Source of the DNA: Diphasiastrum complanatum
Taxonomy: Eukaryota; Streptophyta; Lycopodiopsida; Lycopodiales; Lycopodiaceae
Direction: 5' to 3'
Length of the DNA stretch: 64,000 nucleotides
Assembly: GCA_029204225.1 (NCBI GenBank)
Contig: CM055095.1
Span: forward strand, 14,600,049-14,664,048
The stretch's first letter is position 1, and each line of letters starts with the position of its first letter. Positions 10,716-20,762 of the stretch are shown here, piece by piece. Made by a program: the position numbers and the translations under genes. The notes under the pieces are model-generated. The model was not told the DNA's origin, made no database searches, and was given only the letters and a program-made list of their open reading frames with translations.

Positions 10716-11735
10716 CTATTCCGCAATATTTCCTGCTCTCTTCTCTGTTCTCGTTTTTCCTATGTCCCTTGTCCCATCATGATCAAACAACCAATTTACT
10801 CTTAATTGGTTTATAACAATTTTTAGATCACTAAGACATAAAAACTTGTTCTCAAATGAGACATTACACATCTTATCTTCAACTTCCTTCTTGATGAAGC
10901 CCTCAAGTTGCCTCATGTAGTTCTCATAGCATATCTCGGTTTGTCTCATGTAGATCTCATAGCAAAATGGTTCATCAAGCATTGAAGTAAGAAAAGTGTT
11001 GAAAGTGAATGGTTGAGAATCTTCCCCTTGATTACCTTTGCCAAGATAATTGAGCCTTGAAGGCTCGGCCCTTGCCTTTGTGGATCTTCTTGGAGCACTT
11101 GATCTTTGAGGTGGATCCTCAAGATCTCCATCACTTTGTTGCTCCTCTTCAATCCTTGCAAGATCATTGACACCAAAGTTGTTGATTTCACTTTCATTCA
11201 CACAAGATACTAGATGGATCCAAACATCTCTTGTATAAACATCTAAGAATGTTTCATGCATCTTATCATCACTACTTGGTACATGAGAAAAAGAGTGTAC
11301 ATTTGAATGAATGATTTTCTCTTTTGCCATAGCAATTTTAGCATCCAACTTAAACAAACTACCTTGTTTAACACCATTTGCTATGCAATTATCATTCTTC
11401 ATAATGGAACAAACTCCATGCTTGAAGTGAACATCTAAACCATCATCCATTAGTTGTCCAACACTAAGCAAGCTCTTGGTAATTGATGGTACAAAAAGGA
11501 CATTGTCTAGATCCATCCTTTTGCTAGATCCTAGACTTAATGAGATGGTACCAATACCATCTATCTTACATTCTTGATCATTTGCTAAAGAAACAAATTT
11601 ATTAGCAACATTGAAAGAGTGTAAGGTTGAGAATGTGTCCTTTTGGAAGGTCATGTGGGAGCTAGCCCCACTATCAATCCACCAATTGTCCTTTGAGTTG
11701 CTTTTGCTTGTTGGAGTGGATGTAGATGCCATCAA
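10716..11735 (-). pseudogene. Copia-2 protease fused to post-integrase linker
   Basis: The 339-codon open frame begins in the gag-protease spacer. Retroviral-type aspartic protease follows: WWIDSGASSHM at about residues 18-28, then LLSVGQL at about residue 90. Right after the protease (about residue 150) the frame runs into acidic sequence and RRSTKARAEPSRLNYLGKG, the linker that in intact Copia lies between integrase and RT (compare 55620-55680). Gag-pre-integrase, the DDE core, RT and RNase H are missing. The last ~80 codons (MCNVSFENKF onward) match nothing I recognise. It was probably non-autonomous. The reading frame is intact, so a protease-only product is conceivable. Confidence 0.75.
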
Positions 11736-12602
11736 AGATGAGATCTCCTCATCTCCATCATCTTCATATGCAAGGTTCCCTTGTTTGTCCTCCTGCTCTT
11801 TTTCTCTTAGCCTCTTGTAGCATTCGGATGCATAATGCCCCTTCTTTCCACAAAAGAAGCATTTTTGCTTTGACTTGTCCTTTGAGCTTCATGCATCATC
11901 CTCTTCTTTGGCCTCCTTTGGATGCTTCTTCTTTCCATTGGTCTTCTTTTTTCCCTTGAATGAGAAATTGGCTTTCTCATCTCCATCCTACAAAGACAAT
12001 GAGCTCATTCTTGCCTTGATGTGGAGCATCCTACACTATGAAGTTTTTCTATAGTTGGGCAAAGTGTCTTGGATGGCAAAACTTTGGACGAAATTTGAAA
12101 AGTCATCTCCTAGGCCATTAAGGACAATTTGTACAAGCTCTCCATCATGAATCTCCTCTCCAATGGAAACCACCTCCCTATTTAGAGACTTGATTTTGAG
12201 TACATAATCATGTGCACTCTCCTCACTTCTCCTCATGCTTTGCAAAATCTGATTTCTAAGCATGGGTACTCTTGAAGTGTTACTAGATTCATAGATTGAT
12301 TTTAAAGACTCCCAAGCCTCTTCAACACTATTACATACTGATACTTCTCTCAACAAATCATTGCTCACATTCATCTTCACACAATGAAGTGCAAGCCTAG
12401 ATCTCTTCTTGTATCTAGCTAACTCCTGTGCACCTAGAGGTTCATCTTCATCTTCAATCAAGAACTCATAAAGGTCTTGGAGCACCAAGAGTGACTCCAT
12501 CCTAACCTTCCAAATAGCATAATTTGTAGAATTCAATCTCTCACTAGCTTCTAGAAGGTATGCTCCAGCAGATCCCATCTTACTAGTGACTTCTACAAAC
12601 AA
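11736..12602 (-). pseudogene. Copia-2 gag
   Basis: The ATG at 12602 opens a frame with the gag signature (LNSTNYAIWKVRMESLLVLQ) and the UBN2-type core up to ELVQIVLNGL. It ends at 12036 after a frameshift. In other frames a zinc knuckle CFFCGKKGHYASEC is encoded near 11820-11870, leading into the protease frame at 11735. It is closely related in pattern to the gag at 33.7-34.1 kb. At least two frame breaks separate the capsid part from the nucleocapsid part. Confidence 0.8.
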
Positions 12603-12946
12603 GAAATAGATTTGATTGACTTGAAACTCACAAAGGTCTCACACTTGCAGTCTTTCACTCAAATTTGATTTCTAATCCAACAAATGGACTTATAATCACA
12701 GTTCTATCACTCCCTCACAAAGCTGGAATGCAGATAAGATGAAGTGAAAACTACTTTCAAACAAATCTTGCCAAAAAATGGATTTGATTGTCTCTAGAAA
12801 CTCACTAAGGTCTCTCTCTTGTAGTGTTTCACTCAAATTAGATTTCTAATCCAACAAATGGACTTATAATCTCAGTTTTAGCACTCCCTCACAAAGTTGG
12901 AATGAAGATAAGATGATGTGAAATCTACTTACAGTCAAATCTTGCC
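12603..12946 (-). repeat. 172-bp tandem duplication in the Copia-2 leader
   Basis: 12603-12772 and 12775-12946 are about 88-90% alike by eye (shared TTCACTCAAATT, CTAATCCAACAAATGGACTT and AATCTTGCC). They sit immediately upstream of the gag ATG. Confidence 0.7.
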
Positions 12947-13371
12947 AATTTTGGCTATTTTTGGACAATAACATGACTAAATCTCCCTCACACTTTTTGA
13001 TGTACTTTCAAGACTTGTAAAACAAGTTTATAGGACCTGATTTCAGCCTAGATTAATTAGATTTCATGACTCTATGTCAAATCTAATCAATGGCACTTAA
13101 TCTTGGTAGCTTATCCTAAGATTTCCACCAAAAATTACATCAAAAGCTCACAAATTGAATTTCTTTGGATCAAATGAATACCATGCATTAAATGCAGGTT
13201 CAGAGGTACCCACACATGTGGACAATACGGATTTGGACCCCTACCAAGTTTGGGATCAAATCTCCTTACCAAAATCAAGATTCTAGCTTGCCCTCTCAAT
13301 ACTAGTTTTTAGCACCAAAACTTGCTAAAAATGGATTTGCATTAGATCAATGGCTTATGCTCTTGTACTTG

Positions 13372-13383
13372 GCTCTGATACCA
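13372..13383 (-). other. Copia-2 primer-binding site
   Basis: The minus strand reads TGGTATCAGAGC directly next to the LTR end (TTTCACA). Confidence 0.85.
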
Positions 13384-14071
13384 TGTGAAAGTACTGTACT
13401 TTAGGACCATAAATGGATCTACAAAAGATTCACAAGAGTGATTGGATGCTTTCTTAACAATCTATCAAAAAACTAGACACAAAAAAGTTGATCTAGATTG
13501 GCAATTTGACAAACAACAAGCATTAACAATCAAAAGCATTGATCAACATTGAAATCCGAGCCCACACGTGTGTACTAAAGGTTTTAGTACGGCCTTCAAG
13601 CTGAGAAACAAGTAGAAATTGATTTGGTTTCATGTGGATCACAAAAACTCAATGTACATAGTGAACTAGCTTGAGATTGCCAATGAGCTCCAAAAATATT
13701 CTATCTTCTCACTATGAGAGCTTGGAATACATAGCAAATTCGACTTCCTTATTGAAGTTAGGTGGATTTCCAGCATGTAATAAGGAAGTTAACTCACTCT
13801 TCTTGCCCTAAACTGAAACCCTAGCTGATATCCTAGAGTTATGCTTGGTAGGTAGCTAGTTGGTCAAATTTTCACTTTAAACTTAGGTGTAGGTCATATA
13901 AAGTAGGGATGACCACCAAATAGACATGACCAACTCTCTTGACTTGACTTAACCTACATTAGGAGTGGGTTGCCACGTGGCATCTTGGCCTTCCATGTGT
14001 GGAACCCAAGTATACACAATATTTACAAAGTTCTACATGGCTAGATTTGCCAAAATAGGCTATTTTTCACA
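13384..14071 (-). repeat. Copia-2 5' LTR
   Basis: 688 bp. On minus it begins TGTGAAAAATAGCC and ends AGTACTTTCACA next to the primer site. It contains CACACGTGTG at 13563-13572 and GCCACGTGGC at 13972-13981. It is related to the truncated LTR at 23340-24033 and, more distantly, to the solo LTR at 46084-46901. Confidence 0.8.
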
Positions 14072-14219
14072 GTTGGTGGAAGAGGGCAATTTGGATTTAC
14101 ACATTTGCCCAACGCATGAAATGATTGCTGACATTATGACCAAGGCCTTACCAAGAGAGAGATTTGAATTTCTCATGAGCAAACTTGCACTAAAGCTTAT
14201 TGCAGAGGGTCTGGATTGA
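14072..14219 (+). pseudogene. Copia RNase H C-terminal fragment
   Basis: The frame reads LVEEGNLDLHICPTHEMIAD then IMTKALPRERFEFLMSKLAL and stops at 14217-14219. The IADIMTKAL-P pattern is the conserved end of Copia RNase H. It is followed by the purine tract GAGAAGGGGAT and a TGTTGGAG LTR start. The rest of this element is missing upstream, where Copia-2 now lies. Confidence 0.8.
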
Positions 14220-14228
14220 GAAGGGGAT

Positions 14229-14510
14229 TGTTGGAGTTTGCAATCCAGACCTGACGATTATTGCACGGATTCCCATGACCACGACATGTGGTTGTTAGTT
14301 AGGGATACCTTAAGCTAATGGTGCACCTTAATTTTGTCTAGGGTAGCCCATATGTGCAATTTTCTTGACATGTGCCATTTTAGTTTTCTTGGCAAGCTTT
14401 TATGTACGAATATAAAAGGATGGTAATCAAACATTGCCATTTCAGTTTTCTTGGCAAGCTTTTATTTACAAATATAAAAGGCTGGTACTCAAACATAGTT
14501 AACGCGTTTT
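14229..14510 (+). repeat. 3' LTR (partial) of the plus-strand Copia remnant
   Basis: TGTTGGAGTTTGCAATCC starts right after the purine tract. The LTR body includes two TATA boxes in a tandem duplication (see the next entry). The 3' end is not defined. Confidence 0.65.
14374..14497 (+). promoter_or_regulatory. Duplicated 62-bp LTR core promoter
   Basis: 14374-14435 and 14436-14497 are tandem copies of GCCATTTyAGTTTTCTTGGC ... TATAAAAG ... CAAACAT. The TATA boxes lie at 14411-14418 and 14473-14480. Confidence 0.75.
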
Positions 14511-15164
14511 TTGCTATTTTCGTGTCTTTGTGATTATATGATGGATTTGTGCCATATGCTGATTGATCTGGTTTTTTGTATTTTTATAATCATACCCCCC
14601 CCCCCCCGCCCCTCCCTCTCTCTCTCTCACACACACATACACACACACAAAGGGGGGAGGTGGGAAGGAAGGGGAGTGTATTTTGAACCACCGATGTGTG
14701 AGAGTGGTGGGCTTCCAAATATTTTAAGGGTGAGAGAAATTGATACCATCTTGGAGAGATGGCAGTATCACTCACCCTTGCCATTAGATGGTTGTTGCCC
14801 AATGATTGACTTGTCAAGTCGGTCATAGTGCAAAATATGCTCATCCCCCTTACAGTCATGCGAAACAGGTAGGAAAATGGTCTAGGGAAGCTCATGGTGT
14901 TGTGGGCATAAGGGCAGTAAGAACGCCTTTCCATGTTCACTCCCTCAGCCGGCCAATCTGACATGAGGCAATAGCACAGGTTGCTCAACTGGTGAGGGGG
15001 TTTGCAAGTTTTGAATAAATCAGCTACTTGGAAAGAAGAGGTCCATTCTCTTAGGTGCAAAGATGACATAGGGTGATGAGCAAGGAGGGTGAGCATGGAA
15101 AGAGCTCCTAAGTGGGGTTGGGTGCTTACTTTTTGGACTCGTGTGTGAAACCACCCTTAGCATG
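14498..15164. other. Gene-poor stretch with simple repeats
   Basis: Contains C13 (about 14586-14598), a CT run and a CA run (to about 14650). A 168-codon open frame on minus (14590-15096) reads through these runs and matches no family I know. I do not support it as a gene. Confidence 0.4.
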
Positions 15165-15347
15165 AAGGAAGAAGTGAAAGGTGTTGCTTTTGTTGTGAGG
15201 ATGATTAACGATATATGGGCTTGGGAAGGAAGAAGTGAAAGGTTTAGCTTTTGGTTGAGGATGGTTAGCCATAGAAAGGCTTGGGAAGGAAGAAGTGAAA
15301 GGTTTAGCTTTTAGTGCGAGGATGATTAGCCATAGATAGGCTTGGGA
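15165..15347 (+). repeat. Three ~60-bp tandem repeats upstream of the PPR gene
   Basis: Units start at 15165, 15226 and 15286 (AAGGAAGAAGTGAAAGG..GCTTTT..GAGGATG), ending about 135 bases before the PPR ATG. They could lie in its promoter or 5' UTR. Confidence 0.75.
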
Positions 15348-15483
15348 ATTACTAACAAGAGCCATTTAATGGTGCAGGGAAGCAAGCTTACCTAGCTGGA
15401 AGGCTGTATCTGCTGCTGTGCTTTGCTTGAGCCTTGTGCAATGAAAGGAAACAAAATTAGAAGCTGACAAACCAGTTCGATCT

Positions 15484-17625
15484 ATGCGGTTGCGTTGCTG
15501 TTGCTGCTTTGCCATCCCCGATCTGGGCACACCATTTCCATCTTTGCTGATCCTGCAACACCTTCTTTCTTCCTCTTGCTGTGGAATTTACTCTGCCTTG
15601 CAGCAGAAGAGGGGATATGTGCAAGGGATGATGGCGGCTTGCTCTGATGGAATTGGGCTTGAAGCGGCGGATCCAGCTACCTTGGCAGCTTTGCTACGTG
15701 ACTGCTGCCACAAGCCTGCTGCGCTGGAGGAGGGCAAGCGCATCCATGGCCTCATTGCCAAAAGTGGGCTTGATCAAGACCGGTTCTTGTCAAATCACCT
15801 GATTAGTATGTATGGCAGGTGCGGGGCAGTGGAGTATGCAAAGGCTGTGTTTGAGAACATGCCAAAGCGGAACATTATTTCTTGGACTGCCATGCTTAGG
15901 GCATATGCTCAAAATGGACATTCTGAACAGGCATTTCAGCTTTTTGATCGGATGCTGAAAGAGGGAGTGAAACCTAACAACTTCACTTTCATTTGCCTGC
16001 TCAATATCTGCTCCAATACGGCAGCTCTGGAAAAGGGCAAAAGGGTGCATGCGTGCATCAAGGCAAGTGGTTTTGAGCTAGATGTAGCTGTGGGCAACTC
16101 ACTCATCAATATGTACGGTAAATGTAGAAGATTGGAGGATGCTTGCAGCATTTTTGACAAAATGCCGGACAGAGACGTGTTCTCATGGACCACCATGATT
16201 GATGTGTGTGCTAAGCTTGGATATTCTGAAAAAGCTCTTGCAATTTTCCAGCAGATGCAGGCAAAAGGCATCAAACCCAACAAAGTAACTTTTGTCGCAA
16301 TTCTCAATGCCTGCTGCAATCCTGCTGCCCTTGCCCATGGTAAGATGATCCATGCTTACATTAGAGACTATAGAATAGAGCTAGATATAGTAGGATGGAC
16401 TGCACTTGTTAACATGTATGGGAAATGTGGAAGTTTGTCAGAAGCATTGAAAGTCTTCAATGACATGCCTGAGCGCAACGAGGTCTCGTGGAATACGTTG
16501 ATCTCCGCATATGCTCGAAGTGGAAGAGTGAAGGAGGTACTTAATTGCTTCCACCAAATGAAGCTTGCAGGTATAGAACCCAGCAGGATCACTTTCACTA
16601 CCATGCTAAATGCCTGTTCAACTCCAGCTGACCTTCCAGAGGGAAGACTCATCTATGCTCACCTTATTGAATCCAGAATCCAAATGGATGTTGTTCTGGG
16701 AACTGCCCTGATCAGATTATTTGACAAGTGTGGTAGCATCGACGATGCAAGGCAGATATTTGACGGCATGGCCTCAAAGAATGTGCTTACTTGGACTGCT
16801 ATGATCACAGCATACACCCAGTGTGGGAAAGAGAAGGAAGCCTTTGACACTTACAAGGAGATGCAGCAGGAGGGTGTCGAACCGGATAAAATTACATTTG
16901 TGAGCATTCTTGATGCCTGTGCTAACTTGCCTAGTCTGGAGGACGGCAAGCTCATTCATGAGGCTATTATTGTCCGTGGGTGTGAATCAGACTTTGTTGT
17001 AGCCACTGCACTCTTAGATATGTATGCAAAATGTGGGAGCTCAAAGGATGCACATACGCTGTTCAATGCGATGTCCATTAGAGATATTATTGTATGGAAT
17101 GCCATGTTGAATGCCTATGCTCAGCATGGGCATGGAGAAGAAGCTCTTCAATTGTGTGGCTACATGCAGTGGGATGGCATAGAGCCAAACGAAGTCACTG
17201 TAGTTAGCATTATATCTGCTTGCAGTCATGCAGGCCAATTTGAGGAAGGTTATCATTATTTTGATGCATTTGCAACTGTCAGCTGCTTGCCTACAGTGGA
17301 GAGTTACAGATGCATAATAGACCTTTTTGGACGTTCAGGTCAGTTGGAGAAGGCAGAACAGCTGATAAGGACATTTCCATCTGAACCAGATACATCGATG
17401 TGGATGGCTTTACTGAGTGCTTGTAAGACTTATGGTGACATAGAGCGTGGCAAGCTTGTGTTTGAAAAAGTTCTTGAGTTAGCTCCAGATAAAGCTGCAG
17501 CTTATGTCACATTTTCCAACATGTATGCCATTGACGGGAAGTGGGATCATGTAGCAGGGGTGAGAGAATCCATGTCAGGAAGAGGTGTCAAAAAACAACC
17601 AGGAAATAGCTTAATTGGACGGTAA
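15484..17625 (+). CDS. PLS-class pentatricopeptide repeat protein, E-type end, 713 aa
   Basis: PPR proteins bind organellar RNA; PLS proteins usually guide C-to-U editing or processing. The single uninterrupted frame has helical repeats from about residue 64. S motifs near residues 101, 202, 303, 404 and 505 (SNHLISMYGRCG, GNSLINMYGKC, WTALVNMYGKCG, GTALIRLFDKCG, ATALLDMYAKCG) show an exact ~101-residue P-L-S triplet period. The C-terminus (about 640-713) is the E domain: MWMALLSACKTYGDIERGK, then ending KKQPGNSLIGR. The protein stops where a full E2/DYW would continue, so it has no deaminase and would need a partner in trans if it edits. The N-terminus, with Arg, Ser, Leu and a CCCC run, could be an organelle transit peptide. 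Alternative starts are the two Met codons at 15628/15631. No frame damage is seen; it is the only clear host gene here. Confidence 0.95.
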   Translation: MRLRCCCCFAIPDLGTPFPSLLILQHLLSSSCCGIYSALQQKRGYVQGMMAACSDGIGLEAADPATLAALLRDCCHKPAALEEGKRIHGLIAKSGLDQDRFLSNHLISMYGRCGAVEYAKAVFENMPKRNIISWTAMLRAYAQNGHSEQAFQLFDRMLKEGVKPNNFTFICLLNICSNTAALEKGKRVHACIKASGFELDVAVGNSLINMYGKCRRLEDACSIFDKMPDRDVFSWTTMIDVCAKLGYSEKALAIFQQMQAKGIKPNKVTFVAILNACCNPAALAHGKMIHAYIRDYRIELDIVGWTALVNMYGKCGSLSEALKVFNDMPERNEVSWNTLISAYARSGRVKEVLNCFHQMKLAGIEPSRITFTTMLNACSTPADLPEGRLIYAHLIESRIQMDVVLGTALIRLFDKCGSIDDARQIFDGMASKNVLTWTAMITAYTQCGKEKEAFDTYKEMQQEGVEPDKITFVSILDACANLPSLEDGKLIHEAIIVRGCESDFVVATALLDMYAKCGSSKDAHTLFNAMSIRDIIVWNAMLNAYAQHGHGEEALQLCGYMQWDGIEPNEVTVVSIISACSHAGQFEEGYHYFDAFATVSCLPTVESYRCIIDLFGRSGQLEKAEQLIRTFPSEPDTSMWMALLSACKTYGDIERGKLVFEKVLELAPDKAAAYVTFSNMYAIDGKWDHVAGVRESMSGRGVKKQPGNSLIGR

Positions 17626-19100
17626 TGGATAAAATACTTACGTGCTCAATGACTACTTAAGTCCTCCCATAATGTGGAGGATATCACAAACGGCTCTTTT
17701 AGTGTGAGCATGATGATTAACTGCTTATTGGTTGCTCGGTCACGAAGTTGCATGTAGATCATGCTTCTTAGATATTTGTTTTTTGCAATTGTGACCTGAG
17801 GTAGTATTTGGAGATGGGCTCGATGTTTTCATCGCTTGCGGCATGCCGAGGTTACAGGTGCGACTGGCTTTTGAGCATGAAAATGTAACGGATGTATCGT
17901 TAGTTTAATGAATCAGTCAAAGGCTGTTTATATCGTCACTTGTTGCTGGACTCTCATTGCCATTCTGTTTGCACACTTGTAGGAATACAGCATGGTAATG
18001 ATTCCACAACCTTGGCTGAAGGTGAGTGCCATTGATTTGCTACCAATTTTTAATCATTTGACATGTTTCTAATATTTTTTAAATGGTATGAATCATCGCT
18101 GTAATGAATCTTGATTCCAAGGGTTTTGAACGATTTCATTTTTTTTTCTGATTAAAGATTCGATTTTTTAATCTACTCCTGTCCAGAATTTGAAACTTTT
18201 TTAGATGAATTTTCACACACAGCATTAATGCCTCACCTCTTGGAAGTTAGGGAATGTGTTAGAGGTAAGTTTAAGGTCTCTGCAATCTATATGATCCTTG
18301 CTATTTTTCATGAGAAAAAATTGTAATCTTCGAATGTTGATGCAAATTGACTCAAATCTTCTCAATTAAATGTTATGTAATTTCTGTATGACCTTCTACA
18401 TTATGCAAGAAGAATCTTCCTTTTGTTTCTACATCACAAGGTTAATATAAAAATTATCTGCACACTTGAGCATATCTTGATCTGGCCACATGGTCGCTGA
18501 TTTGAAGGGCCAACTTAGTCGAAAGTGAGGGCAGTCTATATGTCAGTTGCCTTTCACAGAGCTTTATGTTGTTTTGCTATTTTGTGTCAAAGCTTACTGT
18601 AAGTATTTCCTGTCTACACTTCTGAATCATATATCTATGTGGCAATTAGTATCTGATACTGATTAGAAACACAAGCCTGACTGAAAGCAAGTGCAATCTA
18701 CATGACAGGTTGCTGTTTGAGCATCATCTTGGATGGGTAAGATTGTTCTGCTATTTAATTTCTTTAATGCTTTTCATGTATTCTGTTTATCTCATAGATT
18801 TTTGGAGGAAAGTAACACTGATTTTTTAACCACCGGTCGCCTAAACATCCAAACGTCTAATTCATTGTGCTTAACGCTTGTCATAGCTTTTTAGATTGCA
18901 TCTCTCTGTACTTGCTCAAGTCTCTGTATGCTGTAAAGTTTTTTGTGTGAAATGTGGCCTATTTTGCTACTTTCAGTTGTTCTGAGTGCATCAAGTGAAA
19001 TATTTCTTGACATAGTGACCTGTGGTGACCTTACAGATGACGTTTAAGTAGATATCAAGGATTAGTAGCAAGGGTGCACTGGCTAACCACTATAAAGGTG
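17626..19100 (+). other. PPR downstream region with splice-like signals
   Basis: No coding frame. The sequence shows acceptor/donor pairs bounding short segments: 17983-18021 (GTAG / GTGAGT), 18187-18264 (pyrimidine tract-CAG / GTAAGT) and 19037-19097 (TTACAG / GTGAGC). Further donors lie at about 18599 (GTAAGT) and 18737 (GTAAGA). Segments near 18525-18550 and 18682-18712 resemble each other. A spliced 3' UTR of the PPR transcript or a non-coding RNA are possibilities; neither is proved. Confidence 0.35.
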
Positions 19101-19213
19101 AGCTTTTTACCTCATCTATACTTTACTCATGATCTCCACATCGGTACATATTTATGATTCATGAAGTAAATGCACTTGAAAATCCGGGTTATCAAGATTG
19201 CACATACATATTT

Positions 19214-19290
19214 TCTCCAATGGAGTAGAAAACATCGATCAATGAAAGTAAATCTCCAATGGAGTAGAAAACATCGATTAGTCAAAGTAA
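19214..19290 (+). repeat. 39-bp tandem repeat, two copies
   Basis: TCTCCAATGGAGTAGAAAAC..ATCGAT starts at 19214 and again at 19253. Confidence 0.75.
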
Positions 19291-19499
19291 TGATAAATAT
19301 CTAAGTCCAACTGAGCAATCAAAGTAATAACAAATACTCTAGCAGAACTGATCAACTAAAATTAAGAATCGATGAAATCAATGAGCATCAGAAAGTCTTA
19401 TATATTTACAGTTCGCATAATCCTTAGAATACCTTGATGTAATTACACACTTCCAAATCACTAAAGTGATCTGACATAAGGGAATTATGCCCTCAGGCT

Positions 19500-20640
19500 A
19501 AACATAAGCATTTGTGCTTTCTTTATTAAGCTTTGGGTCTGCTGTAAAACTACCTTTACAAGCTTTACCTTCGGCGCCACTGGCGCCAGCATTGCCCCCG
19601 GCGCCAGCATCACCACTGCTGCTCTCGGCGCCGCTCCGGCGCCACTATGACCAGAATCCAGCCGACGCCAAGTTCCTATGGCTGAAAATCTTTGATCGGT
19701 TCTAGCAAAGTTCAGAGAGCTCAGATCGATGTGCAATCACCTCACATGATCTAGGCATGATTAAAGGAAGCCTGGGGATCAATAAATTTTAGAGAGAGAA
19801 AATGATTTTCTAGAGAGAGAAACATGCTTTACCAGCCTGGGTAGAGTACTTGGTATGAGGGGAGGTGGCGAATACCACCAATACTATAGGGGAGTGCGGG
19901 TTGCGACTCAGGGCGAGCTCCAACCAAGTCTCAGCCTCCCTTGCTGGAATGTTGTCCTGGCGCCCGCCTTAACATGCCAGCGCCTCGGAGACTAGGGTCG
20001 GTGACACACTTGAAATGTAACCTTCTCAAATTTATTAATAAAGTGGGATTTTCCTCAAACTGACTTTGATTACCTTCTGGGTTTCAGTGTTCGATAAAAG
20101 CGCCAGTTGTAAGGCCGCTTCAAACTTTTTGATCTGGCACATAGCTGAGGGTCGTATCCCGGGACGCCAGTAGTATGCTGTCGGGACCATTCGGTCCAGT
20201 TATCTGTCGCGGCTTGTGGTTCTGAGTGTTCCTTGCATGAACTCACATGGGTTAAGCTCTTAGGGAACGGGCTCTAACCTGTCGGCTGAGTTGGATGGCT
20301 TGCTTGGGTGGAAGTTACCAATTTATGGCTGTCCAGTCTAGCGTGGCGCCAGGTTGGCTTCCAGCGCTCGTGACGAAGTTTTGAGTTGGTTAAGTCTAAT
20401 GTAAGTCAGACGACTTGCTTGGAATGGATGTTACTCGTTTGTAACGAAGCTTCGAGTTAGTTAAGTTTGATGTATGTCGAGCGGCTTGCTTGGAGGGAAG
20501 TCACCCACATCGGGACCCCCGATCTGGCATGGTGCCAGGTGGGATCTCAATGTTGGTTTCGAAACTTCAAGTTGGTTAAGTCTGATCGTTGTTGGCGAGT
20601 TGGCTGCTTGTATGTCAAGTGAGTTTGGACGACAAGGAAG
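19500..20640. repeat. GC-richer region with degenerate repeats
   Basis: Clearly more GC-rich than its neighbours. GGCGCC-containing units cluster at 19573-19640 (GGCGCCACTGGCGCCAGC and similar). At 20300-20612 a block of about 70 bp recurs degenerately (GAAGTTTTGAGTTGGTTAAG / GAAGCTTCGAGTTAGTTAAG / GAAACTTCAAGTTGGTTAAG, with GGCTTGCTTGG). No coding frame is supported. Confidence 0.5.
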
Positions 20641-20706
20641 CTAAGTCGTGGTTCCCGGCTCCCTTTGGGATGCCTGCACTACAGGGTCCCCCATCTTCTT
20701 GTCATT

Positions 20707-20711
<5 letters not shown>

Positions 20712-20759
<48 letters not shown>
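20712..20759 (+). repeat. (CT)n microsatellite
   Basis: 48 bases of uninterrupted CT. Confidence 0.95.

Positions 20760-20762
<3 letters not shown>

Larger units (their letters stand above)
10716..14071 (-). mobile_element. Copia-2 element, 5' LTR plus deleted internal region
   Basis: Reading on minus: LTR 14071-13384, primer site 13383-13372, a ~770-base leader, gag and protease, then a direct join to the post-integrase linker. Integrase, RT, RNase H and the 3' LTR are absent. Its 5' LTR abuts plus-strand Copia RNase H at 14072. Confidence 0.8.

Noticed and set aside
14590-15096. 168-codon open frame on minus upstream of the PPR gene
   Set aside because: It runs through C, CT and CA simple repeats and shows no known domain.
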